A stretch of DNA of 61,157 bases from Thermoanaerobaculia bacterium (GCA_017883235.1 JADGNY010000021.1:1-61157); one strand, 5' to 3'; shown: positions 7,113 through 15,779, numbered from the stretch's first letter. A program made the numbers and translations. Notes: generated by a model not told the origin, from the letters alone.

Positions 7113-8873
7113 GTGCCCCGCATCCACCTCCTCCCCTCCGATCTGATCAACCAGATCGCTGCCGGTGAGGTCGTGGAGCGTCCGGCCTCGGTGGTGAAAG
7201 AGCTCGTCGAGAACGCCATCGACGCCGGGGCCACGGTCATCGATGTCCTTCTCGAAAACGGCGGCAAGAAACTGATCGAGGTGCGCGACAACGGACACGG
7301 GATGGCGCACGACGACGCCCTTCTCGCGCTCGAGCGCCACGCCACCTCGAAGATCGCCGGCTTCGACGATCTGGCGCAGGTACGAACGCTCGGCTTTCGC
7401 GGCGAGGCGCTGCCGTCGATCGCCAGCGTCTCGCACTTCACGCTGACGACGTGCGACGGTGCCGCCGATGCCGCCATCGAGATCGAATGCGATCCGCTCA
7501 CCGGTGCCCGCACGTCGCGCCCGGCCGCGCGCGACCGCGGCACGACCATCGTCGTGCGCGAGCTGTTCGAGAACGTTCCCGCGCGGCGCAAGTTCCTCAA
7601 GTCCGCCGACGCCGAATTCCGGTCGATCGTGACCATCGTCTCCTCCTACGCGCTCCCTCTCCCCTCGCGCGCCTTCCGCGTCGAGCACAACGGCCGTACC
7701 GTCGTCGACCTCCCTCCGGCGCAGACGATGCGCGATCGCGTCGCGCAGATCATCGGCAACGAAGCCGCGCCCTATCTCCAGGAAATCGACATCACCATCG
7801 ACCGCGTCCGCGCTTCCGGCTTCGTCACGCGCGGTCTTCGTTTCGGCAGCCGACGAAACCAGTTCTTCTTCGTCAACGGCCGGCTGGTGAAAGACCGCGT
7901 GCTGACGCATGCGGCAAACCGAGGAGCGGAGGCGTTCGACTTCGACGGCCATCCGGCCATCGTGCTGTTCGTCGACATCGAGCCGGACCTCGTCGACGTC
8001 AACGTTCATCCGGCAAAGACCGAAGTGCGCTTCCGCGACTCGAGCTCCGTCCATGTTGCCGTCGAGCAGGGCGTCAAACGCGCACTCGGCGGCGCCGAAG
8101 AAGGCGCGGAACTACTGCAAGCTGCGGCACCGGCACCGCCTCCGGCTCTCTTTTCACCGCAACGGTTCGACGATGCACCGCGTGGCTATCTCCCCGAGTT
8201 CACCCCGCTCTTTCAGCGCCAGAGCGTGGTGCAGCCGCCGCTGCGCGAACAGACGGCGGCGATCGAGGCGCCGTTGCTCGCGGACGGGCCGCGGCTCGGC
8301 GATCTGCAGGGGCGGGTCATCGGCCAGTACCGGATGAGCTACATCGTCATCGATACGCCGACCGGCCTGCGCCTCATCGATCAGCACGTCGCTCACGAGC
8401 GCGTGCTCTACGACCGCTACTTCGACCGCGCCGCCGAACAAACGCCGGTCACGCAACAACTCCTGACGCCGATTCTCTACGAGAGCGGCGCCGCCGAAAG
8501 CGCCGTCCTGGAATCGCATCTCGCCGAGTTACGCGTGGTCGGATTCGACATCGAGCGTTTCTCCGGCAACGTCTTCGCCATCGCCGCCGTCCCGCCGGAG
8601 CTGGTCAAGAGCGACGTCGAGGCCTTCCTGCACAAGCTCGTCGACGCCTCGCTCGACGAACGCTCGCACCTGCTTCACGTCCGCGAAAAAGTCTGCGCCT
8701 CCCTCGCCTGCCAGGCCGCCATCAAGGTCCACCGCCCCCTCAACGGCGAGGAGATGGCCCGTCTCACTGCCGAGCTGCTCGACTCCTCGAATCCCTTCGC
8801 CTGCCCTCACGGCCGCCCGATCATCGTCGACATCCGGCACCTGGACATCGAAAAGCATTTCCACAGGAAGTAG
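7113..8873 (+). CDS. mutL: DNA mismatch repair protein MutL
   Basis: A 586-residue MutL starting at GTG 7113, where the family N-terminus IHLLPSDLINQIAAGEVVERP begins. The GHKL ATPase motifs are present: KELVENAIDAGA (about 29-40), DNGHGM and FRGEAL, then the transducer domain with DVNVHPAKTEVRF near 300. The C-terminal dimerisation/endonuclease domain shows DQHVAHERVLYD, a version of DQHA(x)2E(x)4E, plus SLACQAAIKVHRPL and CPHGRP metal-binding motifs. This fits a nicking MutL as in bacteria lacking MutH. MutS is not in the window. Confidence 0.96.
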   Translation: MPRIHLLPSDLINQIAAGEVVERPASVVKELVENAIDAGATVIDVLLENGGKKLIEVRDNGHGMAHDDALLALERHATSKIAGFDDLAQVRTLGFRGEALPSIASVSHFTLTTCDGAADAAIEIECDPLTGARTSRPAARDRGTTIVVRELFENVPARRKFLKSADAEFRSIVTIVSSYALPLPSRAFRVEHNGRTVVDLPPAQTMRDRVAQIIGNEAAPYLQEIDITIDRVRASGFVTRGLRFGSRRNQFFFVNGRLVKDRVLTHAANRGAEAFDFDGHPAIVLFVDIEPDLVDVNVHPAKTEVRFRDSSSVHVAVEQGVKRALGGAEEGAELLQAAAPAPPPALFSPQRFDDAPRGYLPEFTPLFQRQSVVQPPLREQTAAIEAPLLADGPRLGDLQGRVIGQYRMSYIVIDTPTGLRLIDQHVAHERVLYDRYFDRAAEQTPVTQQLLTPILYESGAAESAVLESHLAELRVVGFDIERFSGNVFAIAAVPPELVKSDVEAFLHKLVDASLDERSHLLHVREKVCASLACQAAIKVHRPLNGEEMARLTAELLDSSNPFACPHGRPIIVDIRHLDIEKHFHRK

Positions 8874-8884
8874 AGGGGCAGTAC

Positions 8885-9061
8885 GGAGCGCTGGCGTCTC
8901 GCCAACCGGAGCGCTGGCGTCTCGCCGACCGGAGCGCTGGCGTCTCGCCGGCTGGCCCGGGGGCGTCTCGCCCCCGGCCTGCAAGACACCATACATTCGC
9001 TCGTAACCGCAGCCGCAGCGGCGAGACGCCGCTGCGCCAGCCGGCGAGACGCCAGCGCTCC
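8885..9061. repeat. Nested palindromic repeat, GGCGTCTCGCC family, with triplicated left arm
   Basis: The left arm head GGAGCGCTGGCGTCTCGCC occurs three times in tandem (8885, about 8907 and 8931) before the inner hairpins. The single right arm ends at 9061. It starts about 10 nt after the mutL stop and fills the gap to yraN. Confidence 0.9.
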
Positions 9062-9128
9062 GTGAGCACGTTTTCCACCCTCCGTAGAACTTCTTTGCAA
9101 TTCGAAGCCGCCGAGGGATCCTCGGCGA

Positions 9129-9524
9129 ATGCGCATCCCCTCTCGACTGCTCGGAAAACGCGGCGAGCGACGTGCGGCCTGGTTCTACCGCCTGCGCGGA
9201 TATCGCATCGTGGAACGTAACCTCCAGATGCGGGGTGGCGAGATCGATCTCGTCGTGCGGCGTGGAGGAATGCTCGTCTTCGTCGAGGTGAAGACGCGGC
9301 AGAGCGTCGCCGCCGGCTACGGGGTCGACGCCGTCGATCGCCGCAAGAAGCTGCAGATCATCAGCCTCACCTCGGCATACCTGGCCCGTCACCCACACGA
9401 CGGCGAGGTCCGCCACGACATCCTCTCCCTCTTCTGGACAGGATGGCGGTTCGTCGTCAGTCACTACCCTGATGCGTTCCGCCCGATCGCGGATCGGTTC
9501 CGGCCGTGGAGGTGGACGATTTGA
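9129..9524 (+). CDS. yraN: YraN/UPF0102 family predicted endonuclease
   Basis: A 131-residue protein matching the UPF0102 family: GKRGERRAAWFYRLRGYRIVERN, then GEIDLVVRRGGMLVFVEVKTR, the restriction-like fold core with the D-x-E-x-K pattern (GEIDLV...VEVK). The family is a predicted resolvase/endonuclease-fold protein with no firmly established in vivo role. The length is typical. Its 3' end overlaps the convergent small gene 9457-9651 by about 68 nt. Confidence 0.9.
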   Translation: MRIPSRLLGKRGERRAAWFYRLRGYRIVERNLQMRGGEIDLVVRRGGMLVFVEVKTRQSVAAGYGVDAVDRRKKLQIISLTSAYLARHPHDGEVRHDILSLFWTGWRFVVSHYPDAFRPIADRFRPWRWTI

Positions 9525-9651
9525 GAGGCGGCAACTGACCCTTCCTGCGCGCCTCCTCGCCTGCTTTGCCGAGCCGCAGGCACAGGTTGCGAAGCTGGGA
9601 AACACGATGAATGCGGAGTGTGACCGCGGCGGGTGACATGTCAACTTTCAT
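9457..9651 (-). CDS. Small basic helical protein downstream of a nucleotidyltransferase
   Basis: This 64-residue frame starts with ATG overlapping the end of the nucleotidyltransferase by 11 nt, suggesting translational coupling. Residues 5-40 (MSPAAVTLRIHRVSQLRNLCLRLGKAGEE) form an amphipathic basic helix pair. The tail is low complexity and is encoded antisense to the end of yraN. I believe short proteins of this kind accompany similar nucleotidyltransferases, but I do not know a function. A start at the second Met is possible. Confidence 0.5.
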   Translation of the reverse strand: MKVDMSPAAVTLRIHRVSQLRNLCLRLGKAGEEARRKGQLPPLKSSTSTAGTDPRSGGTHQGSD

Positions 9652-10096
9652 CGCGCAGCCTCTTGATGTCGTCTTGATCGATCCCGCTCATACGCCCTGA
9701 CTTCAGCTCGATCAACCCTTCCCGGGAAACAACGCTGATCGAGCCGAATTCGGAGTCGACTCTGATGCGATCGCGCCAAACGTTCTCGAACGCGGATGTC
9801 ACCAGCAGGAGATCGAGCATGAGCGTATCCCCGGCTGGATCAATCTTGGTGACGCGACGAATCTCCATTTTCCCTTGGTCAAAGTGCATCGGCTTCGCGC
9901 GGATGCGGAAGCCGAGAGGCTCTACAGCAGGATAGACCCGTTCCTCGTCCTCCGGTCTGATCAACAGGTCAATGTCCACAGTTGCGCGGGGAAGACTGAG
10001 AATGGCCATGGCCATTCCACCGCACACCGCGTAGTCGATGCCATGCTCCGCGAGCGCGGAGATGACGGCTTCGAATTCGACGGCGAGATCAATCAT
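9641..10096 (-). CDS. Nucleotidyltransferase-fold protein (AbiEii/MNT-like)
   Basis: A 151-residue protein with the minimal nucleotidyltransferase signature: GIDYAVCGGMAMAILSLPRATVDIDLLI at about 19-46 gives GG...R-T-x-D-I-D, where the two Asp bind metal. This core is shared with AbiEii-type toxins and with small antitoxin-like NTases. It starts 4 nt after the alaS stop and overlaps the next small gene, so alaS, this gene and 9457-9651 form one probable transcription unit. Whether it acts as toxin, antitoxin or a housekeeping transferase cannot be said. Confidence 0.78.
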   Translation of the reverse strand: MIDLAVEFEAVISALAEHGIDYAVCGGMAMAILSLPRATVDIDLLIRPEDEERVYPAVEPLGFRIRAKPMHFDQGKMEIRRVTKIDPAGDTLMLDLLLVTSAFENVWRDRIRVDSEFGSISVVSREGLIELKSGRMSGIDQDDIKRLRDES

Positions 10097-10100
10097 GCTG

Positions 10101-12773
10101 TTACCCCCCCAACACCTCGCGCAACGCCTGCGCCGCGTGCTCGATCGCCGCGTTCAATTTGTCAGGGTCCTTCCCGCCCGCCTGCGCCAGATCAGGCTTC
10201 CCCCCACCCTTACCGCCGACGATCGGGGCGAGCTTGTTGATCAGGGTGTTGGCGTTGACGCGGTCGAGAAGATCCTTCGTAACGGCGGTCAGCAGCGTGA
10301 CCTTGCCGTCGGTGACCGAGCCGAGGACCACTACGCCGGACTTGAGCTTGGAGCGGAAGGTGTCGGCGAGATTGCGGAGATCGCCGCCGCTGACGTCGTC
10401 GATGCGGCGGGCCAACAGCTTTACACCGTCGATGTCGATGGAATCTTCAGTCTGCGACGAGACGGCCGTGCCGCCGCCGGCCACTTTCAGCTTGAGCTGC
10501 TTGAGCTCCTTCTCCAGCGCCTTCTGCTTCTCCTGCATCGTGCGCAACTGCGCGGGGAGGTCCTCGAGGCGGACGTTGAGCTGCTGCTGCACTTCGTGCG
10601 CGGCATCTTCGATCGTCTGGAAGTACGCCAGCGCGCCGCGTCCGGTGAGCGCTTCCATACGGCGCACGCCGGCGGCAAGCGATCGGTCGCTGGTGATCTT
10701 GAACAGACCGATATCGCCGGTGCGATTGACGTGGCAGCCGCCGCAGAATTCGCGGGAGAAATCGCCGGCGGTGACGATGCGCACGTTCTCGCCGTACTTC
10801 TCGCCGAACATGGCCACCGCCCCGGTCTTCTTCGCCTCGGCGATCGCCATGACCGTCTTCGTCACCTCGAGGTTCTCGCGGATCTTGTCGTTGACGATTT
10901 CCTCGACCCGCCGCAACTGTTCCTCGGATGGAGCCTGATGGTACGTATAGTCGAAGCGGAGCCGGTCCGGCGCGACGAGCGAACCGGCCTGCTGGACGGT
11001 CTCTCCCAGCACATCCTTCAGCGCCTTGTGCAACAGATGCGTCGCCGTGTGATTTGCGGTGGTGTCGAGACGCGCCGGCACCGGAACCGAGGCGCGGACG
11101 TTCATGTTGATGCTGAGGTGTCCTTCGTCGACGCGGACGCGGGAGACGATCAGATCGCCGACAGGCTTCTGCGTGCCGAGCACCGAGGCCCGACCGCCGT
11201 CCCACTCCAGCGTGCCGGCATCGCCGATCTGGCCGCCCGATTCGGCATAGAACGGCGTCGGAGAAAGGACCACTTCTCCTTCGGCGCCGTGATGGATGGC
11301 CTCCTGCTCCTTGCCGGCGATGACGATCGCCTTCACGATCGAGGGAACATCGACAATTCGATCGTAGCCGACGAATTCGACCGGACCCGTCTTCTCGGCA
11401 ACCTTGGCGAAGGTCGCGGCATCGGTCGACGATTGGAACTTCGATGATGCTTTGGCCTTTGCCTTTGCGCCGGCCATCATCGTCTCGAAGCCTTCGTGGT
11501 CCAGCGTGACTCCTTCTTCCTCGGCCATCTCGCCGATCAGATCGACCGGGATGCCGAAGGTGTCGTAGAGGCGGAAGAGCTCCTCCCCGCCGAGGATGCG
11601 CTCGCCGCGCGAGCGAATGGCGTCGAGCACCGCGCCGACGCGCTCCATGCCGGAGCTGAGCGTGCGCGAGAAACGCTCCTCCTCGGCGGTGAGCGTTTGC
11701 AGCACCGCCTCGCGGCGTGTACCGAGGTCCGGATAAGCCGAGCCCATCGACTCGATGACCGCATCGACCAGATTCGAAAGGACCACCGGCTTCGGCAGCT
11801 TGCGTCCGAAGCGAATCGCCCGCCGGATGATGCGGCGCAACACGTAGCCGCGGCCCTCGTTCGCCGGGATCACCCCGTCAGTGATGAGAAATGACGACGC
11901 GCGGGCGTGATCGCAGAGAACGCGGACGGCGGTGTCGAGCTCGTCGTCCATGTTGCCGCCATACCCGTATCCGCTCTCCCCCGCGATCTTGCGCATGATG
12001 GGCGCGAACAGATCGATGTCGTAATTCGTCGAGCCCGTCTGCAGAACGCTGGCGATTCGCTCCAGCCCCATGCCGGTATCGACCGACGGCGCGGGGAGCG
12101 GTGTGAGCACGCCGTCGGCGCCGCGGTCGTATTGCATGAAGACCAGATTCCATATCTCCATGGTGTCGTCGCCCTCGCCGTTGACGAGCGCGGCCACGTT
12201 CTTCGCCATGTCCTCGCCGCGGAAGTAGTGCATCTCCGAGCAGGGTCCGCAGGGACCGGTGTCGCCCATCGACCAGAAATTGTCCTTCTTGCCGAACCGC
12301 AGCACGCGGTCGGGCGACGCGCCGGCCTTCACCCACAACGCCGCCGCTTCGTCGTCGGCCGGAATGCCGTCGCCGCCTTCAAACACCGTGAACCAGAGGC
12401 GGTCGACCTCGAGCCCCCAGACGTCGACGATCAGCTCCCATGCGAACTTGATCGCATCCTCCTTGAAGTAGTCGCCGAAGGAGAAGTTGCCGAGCATCTC
12501 GAAGAAGGTGTGATGCCGGGCTGTCCGGCCGACGTTCTCGAGATCGTTGTGCTTGCCGCCGGCGCGGACGCATTTCTGCGAGGTCGTGGCACGCGTGTAA
12601 TCGCGCGGCTCACGGCCGAGGAAGACGTCTTTGAACTGATTCATGCCGGCGTTCGTGAAGAGCAAGGTCGGATCGCCCGCCGGAACGAGGGAGGAGCTGG
12701 GCCGTTCACGGTGGCCGTTCTTCACGAAATAGTCGAGGAACTCTCTGCGAATCTGATTGGTGGTCGGCAACAA
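10101..12773 (-). CDS. alaS: Alanyl-tRNA synthetase
   Basis: An 890-residue class II AlaRS. The aminoacylation core includes TNAGMNQFKDVFLG and RHHTFFEMLGNFSFGDYFK. The editing domain has HTATHLLH and CGGCH, and the C-Ala region has GGKGGGKPDLAQAGG near the end. I place the start at TTG 12773, because AGGAGAG lies about 5 nt upstream and the reading begins LLPTTNQIRREFLDYF as in the family. The in-frame ATG at 12836 would add 21 residues encoded partly by a dispersed repeat. A nucleotidyltransferase follows 4 nt downstream. Confidence 0.95.
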   Translation of the reverse strand: MLPTTNQIRREFLDYFVKNGHRERPSSSLVPAGDPTLLFTNAGMNQFKDVFLGREPRDYTRATTSQKCVRAGGKHNDLENVGRTARHHTFFEMLGNFSFGDYFKEDAIKFAWELIVDVWGLEVDRLWFTVFEGGDGIPADDEAAALWVKAGASPDRVLRFGKKDNFWSMGDTGPCGPCSEMHYFRGEDMAKNVAALVNGEGDDTMEIWNLVFMQYDRGADGVLTPLPAPSVDTGMGLERIASVLQTGSTNYDIDLFAPIMRKIAGESGYGYGGNMDDELDTAVRVLCDHARASSFLITDGVIPANEGRGYVLRRIIRRAIRFGRKLPKPVVLSNLVDAVIESMGSAYPDLGTRREAVLQTLTAEEERFSRTLSSGMERVGAVLDAIRSRGERILGGEELFRLYDTFGIPVDLIGEMAEEEGVTLDHEGFETMMAGAKAKAKASSKFQSSTDAATFAKVAEKTGPVEFVGYDRIVDVPSIVKAIVIAGKEQEAIHHGAEGEVVLSPTPFYAESGGQIGDAGTLEWDGGRASVLGTQKPVGDLIVSRVRVDEGHLSINMNVRASVPVPARLDTTANHTATHLLHKALKDVLGETVQQAGSLVAPDRLRFDYTYHQAPSEEQLRRVEEIVNDKIRENLEVTKTVMAIAEAKKTGAVAMFGEKYGENVRIVTAGDFSREFCGGCHVNRTGDIGLFKITSDRSLAAGVRRMEALTGRGALAYFQTIEDAAHEVQQQLNVRLEDLPAQLRTMQEKQKALEKELKQLKLKVAGGGTAVSSQTEDSIDIDGVKLLARRIDDVSGGDLRNLADTFRSKLKSGVVVLGSVTDGKVTLLTAVTKDLLDRVNANTLINKLAPIVGGKGGGKPDLAQAGGKDPDKLNAAIEHAAQALREVLGG

Positions 12774-12824
12774 GGACTCTCCTGAAAGCGCGAGATCGTA
12801 ACAGCCGCAGTCGTCATCTGTGAA

Positions 12825-12871
12825 CATCTGCGTCATCTGCGGATGAGCTTTATCCGCAGATGACGCAGATG
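12825..12871. repeat. 20-bp perfect hairpin in the alaS upstream region
   Basis: CATCTGCGTCATCTGCGGAT (12825-12844) pairs perfectly with 12852-12871 around a 7-nt loop. It lies between the alaS start and the end of the DinB gene and may terminate the DinB transcript or lie in the alaS leader. Confidence 0.85.
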
Positions 12872-12881
12872 AACGCAGACA

Positions 12882-13403
12882 TCACAGCAAGTACTTCTCT
12901 CGCAGAGTCCGCAGATGATGCAGCTCGTGGCCGGCCATGTGGAATGCCAAGCCGCGCACCGACGCTTCGTAGCCGTTGACGATTCCTCGCCTCATCCACT
13001 CCGAGGCACTCAGCGGCTCGAAAAGAGCGATTGTGGCGGCGCGCACGGTCTGATATTCGGCGATGAGAGCAGCGAGACGCCGCGACTCGAAGTCAGTCGC
13101 GGCGACGTAGTCGTTCTCGTCGAATCCCGGCAACGGCCGCGCGTCGCCGCGCGCGACGCAGAGCGCGCGGTAGGCGAAGATGCGCTCGTCGTCGATGAGA
13201 TGGCCGATCACTTCCTTCACGGTCCACTTGCCGGGTGCATATCGGTGGGCGCGGACGGCATCTTCGTCGAGCGATTCGAGCAGCGCGACGACTTCCTTCC
13301 CTTGACCGGCGAGCGCTTCGACGGCATCGTCGCCGGCGACGCAAGCGATATCGGTTTTGGCGTAGGAGGCAAATTCCTCGTCCAAGGGGCGTCCACTGAT
13401 CAT
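12882..13403 (-). CDS. DinB-superfamily protein
   Basis: A 173-residue four-helix DinB/YfiT-like protein. The first metal-ligand helix contains GKWTVKEVIGHLIDDERIFAYR, and the C-terminal helix AFHMAGHELHHLRTLREKYL carries the His pair; together they form the usual metal triad. Members include bacillithiol and mycothiol S-transferases, and a thiol-dependent transferase role is possible because a YpdA-like gene occurs elsewhere in the window. Specificity is not shown. AAGGAG 5 nt upstream favours the ATG at 13403 over the GTG at 13406. Confidence 0.85.
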   Translation of the reverse strand: MISGRPLDEEFASYAKTDIACVAGDDAVEALAGQGKEVVALLESLDEDAVRAHRYAPGKWTVKEVIGHLIDDERIFAYRALCVARGDARPLPGFDENDYVAATDFESRRLAALIAEYQTVRAATIALFEPLSASEWMRRGIVNGYEASVRGLAFHMAGHELHHLRTLREKYLL

Positions 13404-13427
13404 CACGGCTCCTTAAACCCCGACTTG

Positions 13428-13722
13428 CACAAGATCGATCTTGTCGATGTCAGCATCGATCCTGTCCGCGTCAGCATCGATCCTGTCCGCGTCGGCATCG
13501 ATCCTGTCGGCGTCAGCATCGATCCTGTCGGCGTCAGCATCGGTCCTGTCGGCGTCAGCATCGGTCCTGTCGGCGTCAGCATCGATCCTGTCGGGCGTCA
13601 GCATCGGTCCTGTCGGCGTCGGCATCGATCCTGTCGGCGTCGGCATCGATCCTGTCCGCGTCGGCATCGATCCTGTCCGCGTCGGCATCGATCCTGTCCG
13701 CGTCAGCATCGTCCCTGTCAGG
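13428..13722. repeat. 21-bp tandem array B, 13 units
   Basis: Units GTCAGCATCGATCCTGTCSG(C) start at 13449, 13470, 13491, 13512, 13533, 13554, 13575, 13597, 13618, 13639, 13660, 13681 and 13702. A diverged partial unit precedes them. One unit is 22 nt long, which shifts the frame and argues against coding. The array fills the gap between DinB and recX, and its last unit contains the recX stop codon. Confidence 0.94.
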
Positions 13723-14182
13723 CTATCAATTCCCGGACAACATCCACAGCCACACTGCTGTCGTACCCCTGCCGGAACAGATAGGCAACCAGCTTCTCGC
13801 GGATCGACGCATCGTCGTCGCGGCGGCGGAGGACGGCCAGGCGTTTTCGCGCGGAGGCGAGGGCGGCGGCGCGCTCGTCGTGCTCGGGAAGACTCTCGCT
13901 TAGCGCGCGTGCGATGGTGTCGCCCTCGACGCCGGCCGCCACCAGCTCGCGCTTGACGCGCAAAAGGCCGATGCCCTTGCGGACGCGCGTGCGCACGTAT
14001 GCGGCCGCGAAACGATCGTCATCGAGCCACCGTTCACGGCGCAGGCGGTCGATCGTCGAATCGATGACATCGCGGGCGAACTCTTTCATCTCCAGCTTCC
14101 GCCGCAGCTCCCCCTCGCTGTTGAAGCGATGGTCGAGGATGCGCATCGCGGCGATCTGGCAACGCTCGAGATCATCGGGCAC
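13718..14182 (-). CDS. recX: Regulatory protein RecX
   Basis: A 154-residue RecX with three tandem three-helix repeats: CQIAAMRILDHRFNSEGELRRKL, then FARDVIDSTIDRLRRERWLDDDRFAAAYVR, then a final module ending YLFRQGYDSSVAVDVVREL. RecX binds RecA filaments and modulates recombinase activity. It starts at GTG 14182, with TAGAAT six nt upstream and no Shine-Dalgarno sequence. The stop codon lies inside the last unit of array B. recA is not in the window. Confidence 0.9.
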   Translation of the reverse strand: MPDDLERCQIAAMRILDHRFNSEGELRRKLEMKEFARDVIDSTIDRLRRERWLDDDRFAAAYVRTRVRKGIGLLRVKRELVAAGVEGDTIARALSESLPEHDERAAALASARKRLAVLRRRDDDASIREKLVAYLFRQGYDSSVAVDVVRELIA

Positions 14183-14188
14183 GAGGAG

Positions 14189-14194
14189 ATTCTA
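14189..14194 (-). promoter_or_regulatory. TANNNT box (TAGAAT) before recX
   Basis: TAGAAT on the minus strand ends 6 nt before the GTG start of recX. This is leaderless-type spacing. Confidence 0.4.
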
Positions 14195-14205
14195 GTCCGC
14201 GTCGA

Positions 14206-14398
14206 GAGGAGAGCGGGCGTCCGCGCCTGCTCCCGACGGGCGTCTCGCCCGGCGGTGGGGACGAAGGCGAACGTAACTGTCGGGTAAAAACGGCGATGTC
14301 TCCATCCGCGTTTCCAGGTTCAACCCTGCTGCTCCGGGGACCCACCGCCGGGCGAGACGCCACGGCGGGAGCAGGCGAGACGCCCGCTCTCCGTGCCG
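14206..14398. repeat. Palindromic repeat, GGCGTCTCGCC family, second subtype
   Basis: An inverted relative of 2367-2562, with the same CGAGACGCC / GGCGTCTCGCC arms and the same inner segment (GTTTCCAGGTTCAACC). With the repeat at 14502-14545 it explains the 361-nt gap 14183-14543. I see no gene in it. Confidence 0.82.
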
Positions 14399-14501
14399 GC
14401 CACCGCCTTCGAGGTAAGGCACGCTCGCGATTCCGCTCAGCGGTTTATGTGTCTGGGTTCAGAAAGCGACGATCGCGCGAGTGAACATTCGTCGCTCCAC
14501 T

Positions 14502-14545
14502 GTTGGCGGAGCCTTGGGCAACCAACGCTGCCGGCCGTGCCGGCT
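14502..14545. repeat. TAG-proximal repeat, copy C
   Basis: A shortened copy (GGCGGAGCCTTGGGCAACCA ... GCCGGC). On the minus strand its palindrome begins at the TAG stop codon of pilT. Confidence 0.85.
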
Positions 14546-15719
14546 ACACCGTATTCGAGAAATCGAACGGCGACTCGTCCGCGAACGGATCGCTGTCCGT
14601 GGGCCCCGTCAGCTTCGCATCCATCTCTTCGCGGGCCATGTCGGACGTAGACTGGATGCCCGAGAGCTTGAGGCGGAACTCGTCCGGATTCGAGGCACGG
14701 CGGAGCGCTTCGTCGAGCGTGATCAGCCCGTTCTTGTAGAGGATGTACAGCGATTGATCGAACGTCTGCATGGCGTACTGCGACGTCCCCTGGCTGATGG
14801 CGTCCTTGATCAGCTTCGTCTTTTCCTTGTTCTCGATGCAGTCCCGGATGTACGCCGTCGAGATCATGACCTCGGCGGCCGGAACGCGGCCGAGTCCGTC
14901 GGCGCGCGGCAGCAGGCGGAGGGAGACCACGGCCTTGAGCACCGCCGCGAGCTGCAGGCGGATCTGTTTCTGCTGGTGCGGCGGGAAGACCGAGATGATG
15001 CGGTTGACGGTCTCGGTGGCATCCATCGTGTGCAGCGTCGAGAGCACCAGGTGGCCGGTCTCGGCGGCGGTAAGCGCCGTCTCGATGGTCTCGTAGTCGC
15101 GCATTTCGCCGACCAGGATGACGTCCGGGTCCTGGCGCAATGCCGAGCGCAGCGCCTGCGAGAACGACTTCGTATCGACTTCGATCTCGCGCTGGTTGAC
15201 GATCGACTTCTTGTCGCGGTGAAGAAACTCGATCGGGTCCTCGACCGTCATGATGTGCTCGGTGCGGTGGGAATTGATGTAATCGATCATCGCTGCAAGC
15301 GTGGTCGACTTACCGGAGCCGGTGGTCCCGGTGCAAAGGATCAGACCGCGCCGCTCCTCGCAGATTTTTTCGAGCACGACCGGCAGCATCAGCTCGCGGA
15401 TGGAGAGGATCTTGACCGGAATGACGCGGAGGACCATGCCCACCGTGCCGCGCTGCTGGAAGATGTTGCAGCGGAAACGGCCCAGGCCCGGCACCGAGTA
15501 GGCGATGTCGATCTCGTAGTTGTTCTTGAACTTCTCCTTCTGGCGGGAGGACATGATCGAGAAGGCCATGGCGATCGTGTCTTCCTGCATGAGGCGCTTG
15601 AGCTCGACCAGCGGCACCAGCTCCCCATCCACGCGGATCACCGGGTGCGAGCCGACTTTGATGTGAAGGTCCGACGCGCGGCGCTCGGCGGCAATTTTCA
15701 GAAGATCGTTGATGTGCAC
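14544..15719 (-). CDS. pilT: Twitching motility ATPase PilT
   Basis: A 391-residue PilT-family retraction ATPase of type IV pili. It has the N-terminal PAS-like domain (INDLLKIAAERRASDLHIK), Walker A GTTGSGKSTT at 131-140, the Asp box MTVEDPIEFLH, Walker B ILVGEMRD and the His box HLVLSTLHT. The longer open frame upstream is antisense to the esterase gene; GTG 15719 is preceded by GAGGTG and matches the family N-terminus. The acidic C-terminal extension (about 30 residues) is unusual. No other pilus gene is in the window. Confidence 0.95.
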   Translation of the reverse strand: MHINDLLKIAAERRASDLHIKVGSHPVIRVDGELVPLVELKRLMQEDTIAMAFSIMSSRQKEKFKNNYEIDIAYSVPGLGRFRCNIFQQRGTVGMVLRVIPVKILSIRELMLPVVLEKICEERRGLILCTGTTGSGKSTTLAAMIDYINSHRTEHIMTVEDPIEFLHRDKKSIVNQREIEVDTKSFSQALRSALRQDPDVILVGEMRDYETIETALTAAETGHLVLSTLHTMDATETVNRIISVFPPHQQKQIRLQLAAVLKAVVSLRLLPRADGLGRVPAAEVMISTAYIRDCIENKEKTKLIKDAISQGTSQYAMQTFDQSLYILYKNGLITLDEALRRASNPDEFRLKLSGIQSTSDMAREEMDAKLTGPTDSDPFADESPFDFSNTV

Positions 15720-15764
15720 GGGGTCACCTCGACGTTGAGCCGCGCATTTTACGCCATCCCTGAA

Positions 15765-15770
15765 TACAAT
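15765..15770 (+). promoter_or_regulatory. TANNNT box (TACAAT) before the esterase gene
   Basis: TACAAT ends 9 nt before the ATG at 15780. No Shine-Dalgarno site is present. Confidence 0.42.
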
Positions 15771-15779
15771 CGCGCGCTC

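Noticed and set aside
10101-12836. alaS start at the upstream ATG
   Set aside because: It would add residues partly encoded by the 12825-12871 repeat region. TTG 12773 has a well-placed AGGAG and gives the family N-terminus.
13413-13709. Heptad-repeat proteins on either strand of array B
   Set aside because: A single 22-nt unit shifts the frame, and the homogeneous DNA repeat explains the open frames.
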